Shown: positions 24,604 through 33,617 of the stretch, piece after piece
Layout of the letters: the number at the start of each line of letters is the position of its first letter
How positions within the stretch are numbered: the stretch's first letter is position 1
From: Halorientalis sp. LT38
Lineage (GTDB): Archaea > Halobacteriota > Halobacteria > Halobacteriales > Haloarculaceae
Assembly (NCBI RefSeq): GCF_037031225.1
Contig: NZ_JAYEZN010000001.1
Coordinates: forward strand, 868,001 to 932,000
DNA length: 64,000 bases
Direction: 5' to 3'
The notes under the pieces: generated by a model
Told to the model about the DNA's origin: nothing
Databases searched by the model: none
The model's input: only the letters and a program-made list of their open reading frames with translations
Translations under genes and position numbers: made by a program

Positions 24604-26514
24604 ATGGGAGTGCTCAGTCGCGTTCGCGGCACCGACGAGAACGACGCCTGTCGCTGTGACGCGTCGTTCGACGGCGACCGGCTCGCGGTGGACGCCGACG
24701 ACTGTCCGGGTGAGGGCCGACTCGGAACCGAACCGGCCTGTCGGGCAGCGGTCGTGGCAGCGCTCCGGGACCGAGACGCCGAGACGGTGCTGACGCGCGC
24801 CGCGGGCCTCGAACGGGCCTACGAGGACGACGCGGCGGCCGCACTGGTCGCCGCGGGACGCTTCGCGGACGCCGCCGCGTTCCACGACGAGTCGCTGGCC
24901 GATCGGGCGCTCCGTGACCCGCTTGAAGCGGCCCGGGCCGCAACCGGGCGAGCGGGGCCGGTCGCGACACTCGCGGCCGAGACCGGACTGTCGGAACTGG
25001 CCGCCCGGGCCGAGGGCTACGAGGACTTGCTCGCCCCCGCAGTGGGGCCGACGATCGGCCGGTCGCGGGTGCGACTCCAGCCGCCGCCGACGGCGCAGTT
25101 CGTCTCCCGACGAGAACTCGACACCGGCGCGGTCGTCCGGATCTACGAGGAGCCGTCGAGCGAGCGGCGAACCTACCACCTGGAACCGCTCGAACACGGG
25201 TTCGACGCAGCGTCGACCGAGCGATTGGCGGCGGCCTACGACCGGCTGGCCAGCGGCGCGGTGTCAGGCGGGGAGCGGGCACCGGGTCGGGCCGTGAGAC
25301 GCGTCGTGGGCCGGGACGCGACCGGACCCGAGACCGGTGCGACGGTTCGGCAGCTGGGAGCCGTCCTCGAGAAACACACCCGGGGGTACGGCGTCCTGGC
25401 GGACTTCTTCGCCGACGAGCGCGTCTCCGACGTGTTCGTGACCGCACCCGCGACGCACAACCGGATCCGCGCCCACGTCGACGGCGAGACGCTGACGACG
25501 AACGTCCGGCTCACCGACGCCGGCGTCGAGGCGCTGGCCTCGCGCTTCCGCCGGGAGAGCGGGCGGGCGTTCTCCCGGGCGACCCCGTCGCTGGACGCGA
25601 CGGCGACGGTCGGGGACCGACGGGTCCGGGTCGCGGGCGTCACCGAACCGGTCAGTGAGGGCGTGGCTTTCGCCTTCCGCGCCCACGAGCGCGAGGCGTG
25701 GACGCTGCCGGCGCTGGTGGCGAACGAGACCCTCTCGGCCGAGGCGGCCGCGCTCCTCTCGCTGGCCGTCGAGCGCGACGCCGCGACGCTGCTGGCCGGC
25801 ACCCGCGGTGCGGGCAAGACCACCCTGCTTGGCGCCCTGCTGTGGGAACTGCCGGCCGAAACCCGGACGGTCGTCATCGAGGACACGCCGGAGTTACCCG
25901 TCGAGCAGTTGCAGGAGACGGGCCGGGACGTGCAGCCCCTCCGCGTCGGGGACGGCGACGGGGCGGCGTTCACCCCGGCTGCCGCCCTGAGGACGGCCCT
26001 CCGGCTCGGGGAGGGGGCGCTGGTGCTCGGCGAAGTCCGCGGCGAGGAGGCCGGCGTCCTCTACGAAGCGATGCGAGTCGGCGCGAGCGGCAGCGCGGTA
26101 CTCGGAACCATCCACGGCGACGGCGGCCGGGCCGTCCGGGAGCGAGTCGTGACCGACCTCGGCGTCCCCGAGTCATCCTTCGGCGCGACCGACCTGCTCG
26201 TGACGCTCGAACCCTACGAATCTCCAGCCGGCCGCGCCCGCCGAGTCAAACGGATCGAAGAGGTCGTGACCCGGGAGGGTGACGGCGTCGTCTTCGAGCC
26301 CCTCTTCGAACTCGCCGACGGTGAGCTGGTCCCGACCGGTCGGATCGACCGCGGAAACAGTCGCCTGCTCGAGGGCCTGGCCCGCTCGACGGAGCGCTAC
26401 GCGGCCGTCCGGGATCGAATGGACGACCGGGCGCGCTGGCTGTCCGAGCTCGCGGACAGCGGCCGAACCGAGCCCGGAACGGTCTGTGCGGCCCACGCAC
26501 GGCGGCGAGAGTGA
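24604..26514 (+). CDS. Type II/IV secretion ATPase (TadA/PilB family)
   Basis: This 636-aa ATPase powers pilus or pseudopilus assembly. The C-terminal half has Walker A GTRGAGKTT (399-407), the Asp box VIEDTPELPV (424-433), Walker B ALVLGEVRGEE (472-482) and His box GTIHGDG (501-507). The N-terminal domain carries Cys16, Cys18, Cys34 and Cys46, a possible zinc site, and a long helical region. ATG 24604 is chosen: it follows a promoter box and the upstream frame is Arg-rich. Partner of the TadC-like gene that overlaps its stop. Confidence 0.92.
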   Translation: MGVLSRVRGTDENDACRCDASFDGDRLAVDADDCPGEGRLGTEPACRAAVVAALRDRDAETVLTRAAGLERAYEDDAAAALVAAGRFADAAAFHDESLADRALRDPLEAARAATGRAGPVATLAAETGLSELAARAEGYEDLLAPAVGPTIGRSRVRLQPPPTAQFVSRRELDTGAVVRIYEEPSSERRTYHLEPLEHGFDAASTERLAAAYDRLASGAVSGGERAPGRAVRRVVGRDATGPETGATVRQLGAVLEKHTRGYGVLADFFADERVSDVFVTAPATHNRIRAHVDGETLTTNVRLTDAGVEALASRFRRESGRAFSRATPSLDATATVGDRRVRVAGVTEPVSEGVAFAFRAHEREAWTLPALVANETLSAEAAALLSLAVERDAATLLAGTRGAGKTTLLGALLWELPAETRTVVIEDTPELPVEQLQETGRDVQPLRVGDGDGAAFTPAAALRTALRLGEGALVLGEVRGEEAGVLYEAMRVGASGSAVLGTIHGDGGRAVRERVVTDLGVPESSFGATDLLVTLEPYESPAGRARRVKRIEEVVTREGDGVVFEPLFELADGELVPTGRIDRGNSRLLEGLARSTERYAAVRDRMDDRARWLSELADSGRTEPGTVCAAHARRRE

Positions 26515-28226
26515 TGACGGGCGATCTCGAACGAGCCGTCCGACTGATCGCACGGCTCTACCCCTGGGACGCCGAAGGGAGCGCCAACCTCGACCGGGCG
26601 CTGGGATTCGTCGGGTCCGACCTGTCCCCCGAGACGGTGGTCAGGGCCGGGTACGGGGCGGCGCTGCTGTGCGTGCCACTCGTCGTCCTCGCCACCGTTC
26701 TCGCGCCGGCGGGAACGACGCCGCTGGTCCTGGCTGGCGGTGGGGCCCTCGCTCTCGGGGTCGTCCACGCCGTCCACGCCGGCCCGCAGGTGCTCGCGAC
26801 GGCCCGGCGGACACGCGCGCTCGGGGAAGCGCCGGCGCTCGTGAGCCGCGCGGTCCTCCGGATGCGGATCTCGCCCGCGACGGAGACAGCGGCGGCCTTC
26901 GCGGCCGAGACCGGTCAGGGACCGCTGGCGGACAGCCTGGGCGAACACGTCCGCCGCGCCGCCGGCCGCGCGGGGTCCGGGTTCCCCGCGTTCACCGCGG
27001 AGTGGGACGAGTGGTTCCCTGCGCTGCGGCGGAGCCTCCTGCTCGTCGAATCGGCGGGCACTGCCCCCGAGGGGGAGCGCGGCCGGGCACTCGACCGCGG
27101 GATGGCGGCGGTGCTCGACGGGACCCGCGACCGGATGGCCGAGTTCGCCGCCGGGCTACAGGGCCCCACCACGGGACTCTACGCATTCGGCGTCCTGCTC
27201 CCGCTCGCGCTGGTGGCGATGCTCCCGGCGGTCGGGATGACCGGTGGATCCGTCCCACTGGCCGCGATCGTCGCCCTCTACGACCTACTCCTGCCCGCCG
27301 TGCTCGTGGCCGCGAGCGGCTGGATACTGATCCGGCGACCGGTCACGTTTCCGCCCCCTGCGGTCGGTCGAGAGCACCCCGACGTGCCGAGTCGTCGCTG
27401 GCCCGCGCCAGCTACGGGAATCGTTGCCGGGGCCGGTGCGTGGGTCCTGGCACGCAGCCTCGTCGCCCCGTGGACGGGGCCGCTGGCAGCGGTCGGCTGC
27501 GGCTGTGGGGCCGCGCTCGTGATATACTACCGCCCAATCACGGCCGTTCGCGAGCGCGTCCGGGCGGTCGAGGACGGACTGGCCGACGCGCTCTACCAGA
27601 TCGGGCGCCGGGTCGAGGAGGGCGAGGCCGTCGAGCGCGCGGTCGCGACCGCGGCCGAGGAGGTCGGCGGTGCCACGGGAACGGTGCTAACCGACGCTGC
27701 CAGGCGACAGCGCCGGCTCAAGATCGGGGTCCGCGAGGCCTTCCTCGGCGAACGCGGGGCGCTCGCGACCGTCCCCAGCACGCGGGCCCGGAGCACGGCC
27801 ACGCTGCTCGCGCTGGCGGCGAGCGAGGGGCGACCGGCAGGTGGGGCCATCGTCGCCATGGCGGACAACGTCGAGGAACTGGCCGCGGTCGAACGAGAGG
27901 CGCGCCGCGAGATCGGGTCCGTGACCGGGACGCTGGCCAACACGGCCGCCTTCTTCGGGCCGCTCGTGGCCGGTGCGACCGTCGCGCTGGCTTCCGGGAT
28001 GGACGCTGGCGCGGCGTTCGGCACCGCGCCGGGGTACGGAACGGCCGGCCTCGGCCTCGCCGTGGGCGCGTACGCCCTCGTCCTGGCGGCGATCCTGACG
28101 ACGCTCTCGACCGGGCTGGCCCACGGCCTCGACCGCTCGCTGGTCGGCTACCGCGTCGGCTGGGCGCTGCTGGTCGCCACTGGCACCTATCTCGCCGCGA
28201 TCCACGCGGTCGGCCTCTTCGTCTGA
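26514..28226 (+). CDS. TadC/PilC-like assembly platform membrane protein
   Basis: A 570-aa integral membrane protein of the type II secretion F / TadC family, with two T2SSF-like modules. Hydrophobic segments lie at about residues 42-90, 222-275, 300-340 and 470-570; between them are cytosolic helices (LVSRAVLRMRISPATETAAAFAAETGQGPLADSLGEHVRRAAGR and ADALYQIGRRVEEGEAVERAVATAAEEVGG) typical of the domain. It should dock the ATPase to the membrane. TGATG coupling to the ATPase stop confirms joint expression. Confidence 0.88.
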   Translation: MTGDLERAVRLIARLYPWDAEGSANLDRALGFVGSDLSPETVVRAGYGAALLCVPLVVLATVLAPAGTTPLVLAGGGALALGVVHAVHAGPQVLATARRTRALGEAPALVSRAVLRMRISPATETAAAFAAETGQGPLADSLGEHVRRAAGRAGSGFPAFTAEWDEWFPALRRSLLLVESAGTAPEGERGRALDRGMAAVLDGTRDRMAEFAAGLQGPTTGLYAFGVLLPLALVAMLPAVGMTGGSVPLAAIVALYDLLLPAVLVAASGWILIRRPVTFPPPAVGREHPDVPSRRWPAPATGIVAGAGAWVLARSLVAPWTGPLAAVGCGCGAALVIYYRPITAVRERVRAVEDGLADALYQIGRRVEEGEAVERAVATAAEEVGGATGTVLTDAARRQRRLKIGVREAFLGERGALATVPSTRARSTATLLALAASEGRPAGGAIVAMADNVEELAAVEREARREIGSVTGTLANTAAFFGPLVAGATVALASGMDAGAAFGTAPGYGTAGLGLAVGAYALVLAAILTTLSTGLAHGLDRSLVGYRVGWALLVATGTYLAAIHAVGLFV

Positions 28227-28229
28227 ATG

Positions 28230-28253
28230 CTTAAGTACCGGAACGGGACCAGG
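28230..28253 (+). promoter_or_regulatory. Pilus operon promoter box 3
   Basis: CTTAAGTA followed by CCGGAACGGGACCAG, placed like boxes 1 and 2, about 24-30 nt before ATG 28261. It would drive the downstream genes for surface components separately from the ATPase and platform. Confidence 0.55.
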
Positions 28254-28260
28254 CCCGTCC

Positions 28261-28731
28261 ATGTTCGACGCACCGGTCGACACCTGGTATCTCTGGCTCG
28301 GGGTCGCGACCGCCAGCGCAGTCGCGTTCGGTGTCGCGATCTCGCTGCCGTCGACGGTCCCGCCGGACGCCGAACGCGCGGCGGCGACGGTCGACGCCGT
28401 GGCCACCAGTCCGCACAACGCGACAGGCGAGCACGCGCTCGATGCGACGGCCGTCAAACTCGGCAGTCGGCGGCTGGCGTTCCGGAACGAGGGCGGAACC
28501 ACGCACGCGTCGGTCGCCTACGGCCCCGTCACGCCGGTCCGGACCGGAACCGACCTGGCAGCCGTCCTCCGTGGCACACCGCCGGCGGTGGTCTTCGAGA
28601 ACGCCTCGGCGCTGGCGACGGCCGCCGAATCAGCACGGAATCGAACGCGTACGTGGCGCGAGACGGACGGGCGGCTCGTCGTCCGTCGGCTCTCCTGGGA
28701 GGGGATCGATGTCACGCTCGTCGGCGTGTAG
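28261..28731 (+). CDS. Membrane-anchored pilus-operon protein A
   Basis: A 156-aa protein with one N-terminal helix (YLWLGVATASAVAFGVAISL, about residues 9-30) and an outside beta/alpha domain (AERAAATVDAVATSPHNATGEHALDATAVKLGSRRLAFRNEGGTTHASVAYGPVTPV ... RLVVRRLSWEGIDVTLVGV). I recall it as DUF7283, always near this ATPase/TadC pair. It may be a minor pseudopilin-like subunit. The next gene starts 23 bases inside its end, so the two are tightly coupled. Confidence 0.7.
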   Translation: MFDAPVDTWYLWLGVATASAVAFGVAISLPSTVPPDAERAAATVDAVATSPHNATGEHALDATAVKLGSRRLAFRNEGGTTHASVAYGPVTPVRTGTDLAAVLRGTPPAVVFENASALATAAESARNRTRTWRETDGRLVVRRLSWEGIDVTLVGV

Positions 28732-29098
28732 GGGACAGGTGGAGCCGATCGCCGCCATCGTGGCCGTCTTCGCGGTCGGCGTGGGACTGACGATCTACAC
28801 CGGCGCAGTCCAGGACGCGCTCCCGGGCACCCAGCCGCGGAACGTCGCCCAGCCCACGCTGTCGGCCGTCGAGGACCATATCTCCGAAGCCGGCGTGATC
28901 GATCCAGAACGGCTGCGGGAGTCGACGGAGCACGCACCGGACGGCCGAACCCTGAACGCGACGCTGCGGGTCGGAGACCGACGCTGGGCAATCGGCCCGC
29001 GACCGCCAGAGTCGGCCAGACAGGCGAGCACGCGAGCGAGCGTCAGGCTCCGCCCCGGGACGATCCGGCCCGGCAGGCTCACGGTGAGGGTCTGGTGA
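28709..29098 (+). CDS. Minor pseudopilin-like protein B
   Basis: A 129-aa protein starting MSRSSACRGQVEPIAAIVAVFAVGVGLTIYTGAVQDALPG. The RGQVEP motif before a ~20-residue hydrophobic helix resembles TadE/TadG-like or class III prepilin starts. The outer part is short and acidic (LSAVEDHISEAGVIDPERLRESTEHAPDG, LRPGTIRPGRLTVRVW). The start ATG 28709 overlaps the previous gene by 23 bases. Comparable proteins are named DUF7285 (from memory). Processing by a prepilin peptidase is possible but none is encoded nearby. Confidence 0.7.
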   Translation: MSRSSACRGQVEPIAAIVAVFAVGVGLTIYTGAVQDALPGTQPRNVAQPTLSAVEDHISEAGVIDPERLRESTEHAPDGRTLNATLRVGDRRWAIGPRPPESARQASTRASVRLRPGTIRPGRLTVRVW

Positions 29099-29994
29099 TG
29101 CGCGCGACCAGCACCGTGCTCGACGCCGCGCTCTTCCTGCTTCTCGTCGGGGCCGCCGTCGGCACGCTCACGCTGGGGACGAGTCCGCCACCGACGGCGG
29201 CCGACGACGCGGCCGACGGCGTCGCCGACGCGCTCACCACGAGCACTGCGTCGGTCGAATACACGCTCGCGCCGGGTGCGCGACGGGCGTCCTCTCGCGT
29301 CGTCGACTTCCCGGTGACCGAGGGCGCGACGTTCCGCCGGACGTCTCACGGCACGCTCGCGAGCCACCTGGCCACCGCGACGCTGGGGAATCTCAGCGTT
29401 CGGGGGCAGCGCGTCGCGCACACGCGAGCGGATTACCAGCGGGTCGTCACGAACGCGACGCGGAACCTGACTCGCGAGCGCGACTACCTCGCACGGATCC
29501 GTGCTCGCTGGGAACCGTATCCGGACGCACCCGTTCGAGGTGTCTTCGCCGTCGGTCCCACGCCCCCGCCGGACACCGAGGTCCACGCCGAGACCGTGAC
29601 GGTCGCGAGCGGGTTCCCGTCCGCGCGGGAAGACGCCCGCCGACTGGCGGAAACCGACTCGAACACCACCTTCGAGCGCCTCGGATCGATCGTCGCCGAG
29701 CGGGTCGTCCGCGGACTCTTCCCGCCGGATCGGACCCGTAGCGCCCTGCTCGCGGACTACCCGGTCGAGGAACTCGTCACCTACCGGTACGAACGGCTGG
29801 GGCGGTTACTCGGGACGAACGCGACAGGGCGGGCGCTCGCGGACGACGCGACGGGCGCCAATGCCGAACTGGAGCGAGCGCTCGGCGAGACGCTGGCCGC
29901 GGACCTGCGAACGCGCTACCGGTCGCCCGACGCCGCCGCGGAGGCGGTGTCGGTGGGACGCGTCAGGATCACCGTCAGGACGTGGTCGCCATGA
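29098..29994 (+). CDS. Pilus-operon membrane-anchored protein C
   Basis: A 298-aa protein: an N-terminal helix STVLDAALFLLLVGAAVGTLTLG (about residues 6-28), then a long outside region rich in Thr/Arg/Asp with helices (RVAHTRADYQRVVTNATRNLTRERDYLARIRARWEPYP) and NxT/NxS sequons (NATRNLT, NTTF, NATG) that could be N-glycosylated in a haloarchaeon. Resembles DUF7284 (from memory). ATG overlaps the previous stop (TGATG) and its own stop overlaps the next start (ATGA). Confidence 0.7.
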   Translation: MRATSTVLDAALFLLLVGAAVGTLTLGTSPPPTAADDAADGVADALTTSTASVEYTLAPGARRASSRVVDFPVTEGATFRRTSHGTLASHLATATLGNLSVRGQRVAHTRADYQRVVTNATRNLTRERDYLARIRARWEPYPDAPVRGVFAVGPTPPPDTEVHAETVTVASGFPSAREDARRLAETDSNTTFERLGSIVAERVVRGLFPPDRTRSALLADYPVEELVTYRYERLGRLLGTNATGRALADDATGANAELERALGETLAADLRTRYRSPDAAAEAVSVGRVRITVRTWSP

Positions 29995-32900
29995 GTCCCG
30001 ACCGATCGTTCGCCGACGACGACCGGGGATGGCTCCCGTTCGCGCTCGTCGGCGTGGTCGTCCTGGTGGGGAGCGTCGGCCTGTTCGTCGGACTCCAGCC
30101 GGACAGACCGGCCGCCGAACCCGCGACCGACGTCGCCGTCGAACGGGTCGTCGGCGAGACACAGACCGAGCTCCGGGCGGCGGTCGTGGACGCCAGCGAC
30201 GACGCCGCGCGGGACCCCGTGCTCGCCCCCGCGAACACGTCCGCCGGGCGGGTCCTCGACGCCGACTCGTCGTTCCGCGATGCCCTGCGGCTCCGGATCT
30301 ATCTGCGGGCGAGGGAGCGCCTCGACGAGGTGACCGCCAGCCGCGAGGACGTGACAGCGACCGCGTCGCTCCCGGCGACGCCGAACGCGAGCGACCTCCG
30401 TGGCGCGATCGAGCGCGTCCGCGTCGAGTCGGTGACCGAGAATCGAACGAAGCTGCGCGTTCGCGTCGAGAACGTCACGGTGACCGCCAGCCGCGGGAAC
30501 GAGACCGTCGTGCGGCAGCGGATGAGCCCGACCGTCGTCGTCCGGACGCCAGTCCTGGCCGTCCACGAGCGCGTGGGTCGATTCGAGGAGCGTCTCGACG
30601 CCGGGCTGGCCCGGCCGGGGCTCACGCGACGGCTGACCGGCCGGCTCTACGGGGTCGTCTGGGCGCGCGGCTACGCCCAGTACGGGACGGGCGGAGCGGT
30701 CGTCGAGAACGTGCTCGCCAACCGCCACGTCGAGCTGATGACCAACGGAGCGATTCTCCGGGAACAGCGTCACCTGTTCGGACGGAGCGACGCGTCCGGT
30801 CGGCGTGCGATGCGCCGGGCGCTCCTCGGCGTCGGAACGACCGACCTCCTCCGCGGCGCCGGCGCCTCCGGGGCCGACGTGGACGCCATCTTCGGGGACG
30901 AGCGATCGGGCCCGAACGTCCCGGTCGAGATCCCGAGCCTCGATACCGCGACGGGCGGGCCGCGAGCTAGCGACGAGATGACTGTCGGCGTCGACGGCAC
31001 AGCCGACCGGGCGCTGGCTCACGCCACGTCTCGGGAGCGCCTTTCGGATGTGCTGGAGTCGGTGTACAGCGCCGAGGTCGAGACGATCCGGGACGTCGAC
31101 AGAACCGGCGGCTCGCTCCCGCCCTGTTACAGCATCGCGCCGGAGGGGTTCTGGCGGCTCGATTCGGAAGGGGTCGCGGGGGACGACCCCGAGGTCAGGG
31201 GGAACCGGAGCGCGGCGCTGTCGGCGCCCGTCGGCTGGCACGCGTTCGCCTCGTTCGGGCGGCGGGTGACCCAGGAACGGACGAAGATCTGTCGCTGGGT
31301 CCACGGCAACGAGACGACGGTCACGCGGGCCAGCGATACCTTCCGCTTCGACGTCGAGGTGGCGCTGGTGGGTCGCCACGCGCGGAGCGACTACGCACCC
31401 GACCGAGAGATCGAGACCGTCCACGAGTCCGGGAAAGGCCCCTTCGACGGGCCGAATCTGGCGAGCATCGAGGACCGGGCGCGCGCCCGACTGATCGACC
31501 GGCGCGGCGGCCGGGACCGACTCGCGGCGCTCGCCGTCCGAGAGGACCGGAACATCACGGGGAAACGAACGCTTCGGGGGCCGGTACCGGCGGGAATCCG
31601 CCAGAGGCTCCGCGCGGACCTCGTCCGCTTCAGCGACCGCGTCGCGAACGTCTCCGCGTCCGTCCGGCGCGGTCGCGTGGGCACCTTCGAGGCCAACCCC
31701 GCAGGTGAGCTGCACCGGACGCTCGGAGGACTGGTCGACCCGCCCGCGACGTACGACAGCGTCGCCGAGAAAGCCCGATTCGCCGCCCGCGGGATGTACA
31801 TCGAACGGACGCGAGCGCGGCTCGCGGCGCGGGAACGACGCCAGGAACGGCGGGGCCGGAATCTGGACGATGCGTTCGACGCTGTCGGCGTCGGCTCGAC
31901 CGACCTCCTGCGGGACGCGCTGGGGAACCGTAGCGGCGTCGAAAGAGAAAGGGACGAGACGCGTGTCGACGGCCTCGAAATCAGATCCGTCGAGGGCGCG
32001 CCGCCGTATCTGACGGTCGCCGAGGTCGGTCCCGAGGACGTCGACTCGCTCCCGAACGGGACCCGGATCAGGCCGCTGGGGGCACGGAACGTCAACCTGT
32101 TCGCGTCACCCCACGGGCACGTCGCGGACGCGGTGATCGGTGCCGGCGGTCCGAACGAGACGGTCGGTCTCCGAACCGCCGCGCGAACCCTCTGGGCAGC
32201 GCGCGCCGCCCGGGAGGTACCGACGGATAACGGCACCCTCGAAGCGGTCCTCCAGCGCGAGTCCGAGACTCTCGAAACGGAAGTCGAGGGGGAGCTCGAA
32301 TCGGCTCGCGAGCGGCTCAGGCGTTCACTCGCGAGCATGGGGGTCGGGGAGACGGCGTCCGACCGGCGACGGATCGTAGCCGACGCCCTCCAGCGGTGGG
32401 ACGGGCCCGGGGCGACGGCGCTCGCGGTGACGAACGGCTCCGCGGCCGAGGCCGTGGCCGAGCGGGCAGTGGTCGACGACGAGACGAATCGCACGCTGGT
32501 CCGGGCGCACCTCCGATCGCTCTTGCACCGCCGGGCGACCGACGGGAGCACGGAGATCGCCAGGCAGAAAGTCAACGACACGTCGGAACTGGTCCGCCGG
32601 AAGGTCAGTGACCGAGTATCCGACGCCGGTGAGAAGGGGACACGGAAGGCGGGAGAGCGGATCGCTGACAGGCTCGACGACCGACTGACGCGGTCCGTGA
32701 ACCGGGTCCCGGCGGGACTGCCGCTCGTCCCTGCTGGCCCGGCCTGGTGGACGACGACGAACGTCTGGATCGTCCAGGTCCGGGGTGGCTACGACCGCTT
32801 CGCGGTTCGAGCCGGAACCGGCGCCGCGGGGAGCCCAGGCGGGGCGCTCACGTACGTCAGGGACGGCGGCGCGGCCACCGTGGACTACGACGGCGACGGC

Positions 32901-33131
32901 GCGGCAGAGGTACTGGGACGCGCACCGCGGATCTCGTTCGAATCTCGGACGGCGGTCGCGATCGCGGTGCCACAGGGTCCACAGGGCGTCGGCGACAAGG
33001 ACGGGACTCCGGACGAGCGGTCGGAAAGCTGGTCGGACTGGGAGGCCGCCGGAGCGGACGGGGAGGGCGAGCCGTCGGTTCCGGAGTCCTGGCCAGACCG
33101 GCGGGCGGACGAACCGACCTCGTCTCCGTGA
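29991..33131 (+). CDS. Large surface protein of pilus-like operon
   Basis: A 1046-aa protein with one N-terminal membrane helix (LPFALVGVVVLVGSVGLFVGL, about residues 15-36) and a ~1000-residue outer part of long charged helices, many N-glycosylation sequons and a C-terminal segment VWIVQVRGGYDRFAVRAGTGAAGSPGGALTYVRDGG...GDGAAEVLGRAPRISFESRTAVAIAVPQG. Two Cys (CYSIAPEG near residue 380, KICRWVHG near 428) could pair. I recall such large partners as DUF7286. It is probably the main scaffold or adhesin-like component. Last gene of the operon. Confidence 0.75.
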   Translation: MSPDRSFADDDRGWLPFALVGVVVLVGSVGLFVGLQPDRPAAEPATDVAVERVVGETQTELRAAVVDASDDAARDPVLAPANTSAGRVLDADSSFRDALRLRIYLRARERLDEVTASREDVTATASLPATPNASDLRGAIERVRVESVTENRTKLRVRVENVTVTASRGNETVVRQRMSPTVVVRTPVLAVHERVGRFEERLDAGLARPGLTRRLTGRLYGVVWARGYAQYGTGGAVVENVLANRHVELMTNGAILREQRHLFGRSDASGRRAMRRALLGVGTTDLLRGAGASGADVDAIFGDERSGPNVPVEIPSLDTATGGPRASDEMTVGVDGTADRALAHATSRERLSDVLESVYSAEVETIRDVDRTGGSLPPCYSIAPEGFWRLDSEGVAGDDPEVRGNRSAALSAPVGWHAFASFGRRVTQERTKICRWVHGNETTVTRASDTFRFDVEVALVGRHARSDYAPDREIETVHESGKGPFDGPNLASIEDRARARLIDRRGGRDRLAALAVREDRNITGKRTLRGPVPAGIRQRLRADLVRFSDRVANVSASVRRGRVGTFEANPAGELHRTLGGLVDPPATYDSVAEKARFAARGMYIERTRARLAARERRQERRGRNLDDAFDAVGVGSTDLLRDALGNRSGVERERDETRVDGLEIRSVEGAPPYLTVAEVGPEDVDSLPNGTRIRPLGARNVNLFASPHGHVADAVIGAGGPNETVGLRTAARTLWAARAAREVPTDNGTLEAVLQRESETLETEVEGELESARERLRRSLASMGVGETASDRRRIVADALQRWDGPGATALAVTNGSAAEAVAERAVVDDETNRTLVRAHLRSLLHRRATDGSTEIARQKVNDTSELVRRKVSDRVSDAGEKGTRKAGERIADRLDDRLTRSVNRVPAGLPLVPAGPAWWTTTNVWIVQVRGGYDRFAVRAGTGAAGSPGGALTYVRDGGAATVDYDGDGAAEVLGRAPRISFESRTAVAIAVPQGPQGVGDKDGTPDERSESWSDWEAAGADGEGEPSVPESWPDRRADEPTSSP

Positions 33132-33189
33132 GCGAACCCTCGCGGGACGGACTGACAGCCATTTGTGTTGGGACGTCCTATCCGTCGGC

Positions 33190-33615
33190 ATGCTCAGAGA
33201 CGCGTTCGAGAATCCCGGGGAGCGCGACCCCGAGGAGTTGCTGGCGGCCTACGAGTCGGTACTGGCCGAGACCATCGAGGAGCAGGGCGTCGGGACCGTC
33301 GCCGAGGAGACCGGTGTCGACGAGGGGACGCTGCAGGCGCTGGTCGACGGCGACTCCCCCGAGGTGACCCTCGAGGAGGCGGCGGCGATCCTCGCTACCG
33401 ACCCGGACCGGCCCGACGCCGACTTCCTGGAGGCGGACGCCCGCGACGTGCTCCTGATGGGGATGAGCAGCGCGGTCCTCGACGTGGAGGCGATCCAGTC
33501 GGGGATCGACAGCCGGCTCGAAGCCAAGGAGATCCAGCAGAAAGTCGAGGGCCGCCACCCGATGACCATCGACGAGTACGCACTACTGCACGGCTTCATC
33601 GAGAGCCGGAAGTGA
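33190..33615 (+). CDS. Conserved haloarchaeal protein (DUF5791-like)
   Basis: An acidic 141-aa soluble protein: MLRDAFENPGERDPEELLAAYESVLAETIEEQGVGTVAEETGVDEGTLQALVDGDSPEVTLEEAAAILATDPDRPDADFLEADARDVLLMGMSSAVLDVEAIQSGIDSRLEAKEIQQKVEGRHPMTIDEYALLHGFIE. Residues 25-65 look like a lambda-repressor-like HTH (VAEETGVDEGTLQALVDG, then LEEAAAIL), so DNA binding is possible. Two bases separate its stop from the epimerase ATG. I remember the family as DUF5791. Confidence 0.75.
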   Translation: MLRDAFENPGERDPEELLAAYESVLAETIEEQGVGTVAEETGVDEGTLQALVDGDSPEVTLEEAAAILATDPDRPDADFLEADARDVLLMGMSSAVLDVEAIQSGIDSRLEAKEIQQKVEGRHPMTIDEYALLHGFIESRK

Positions 33616-33617
33616 CA

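Noticed and set aside
26279-31715. Long Arg-rich frames in the pilus operon
   Set aside because: They lie in alternate frames of the ATPase, TadC-like and surface genes and show no haloarchaeal acidity.
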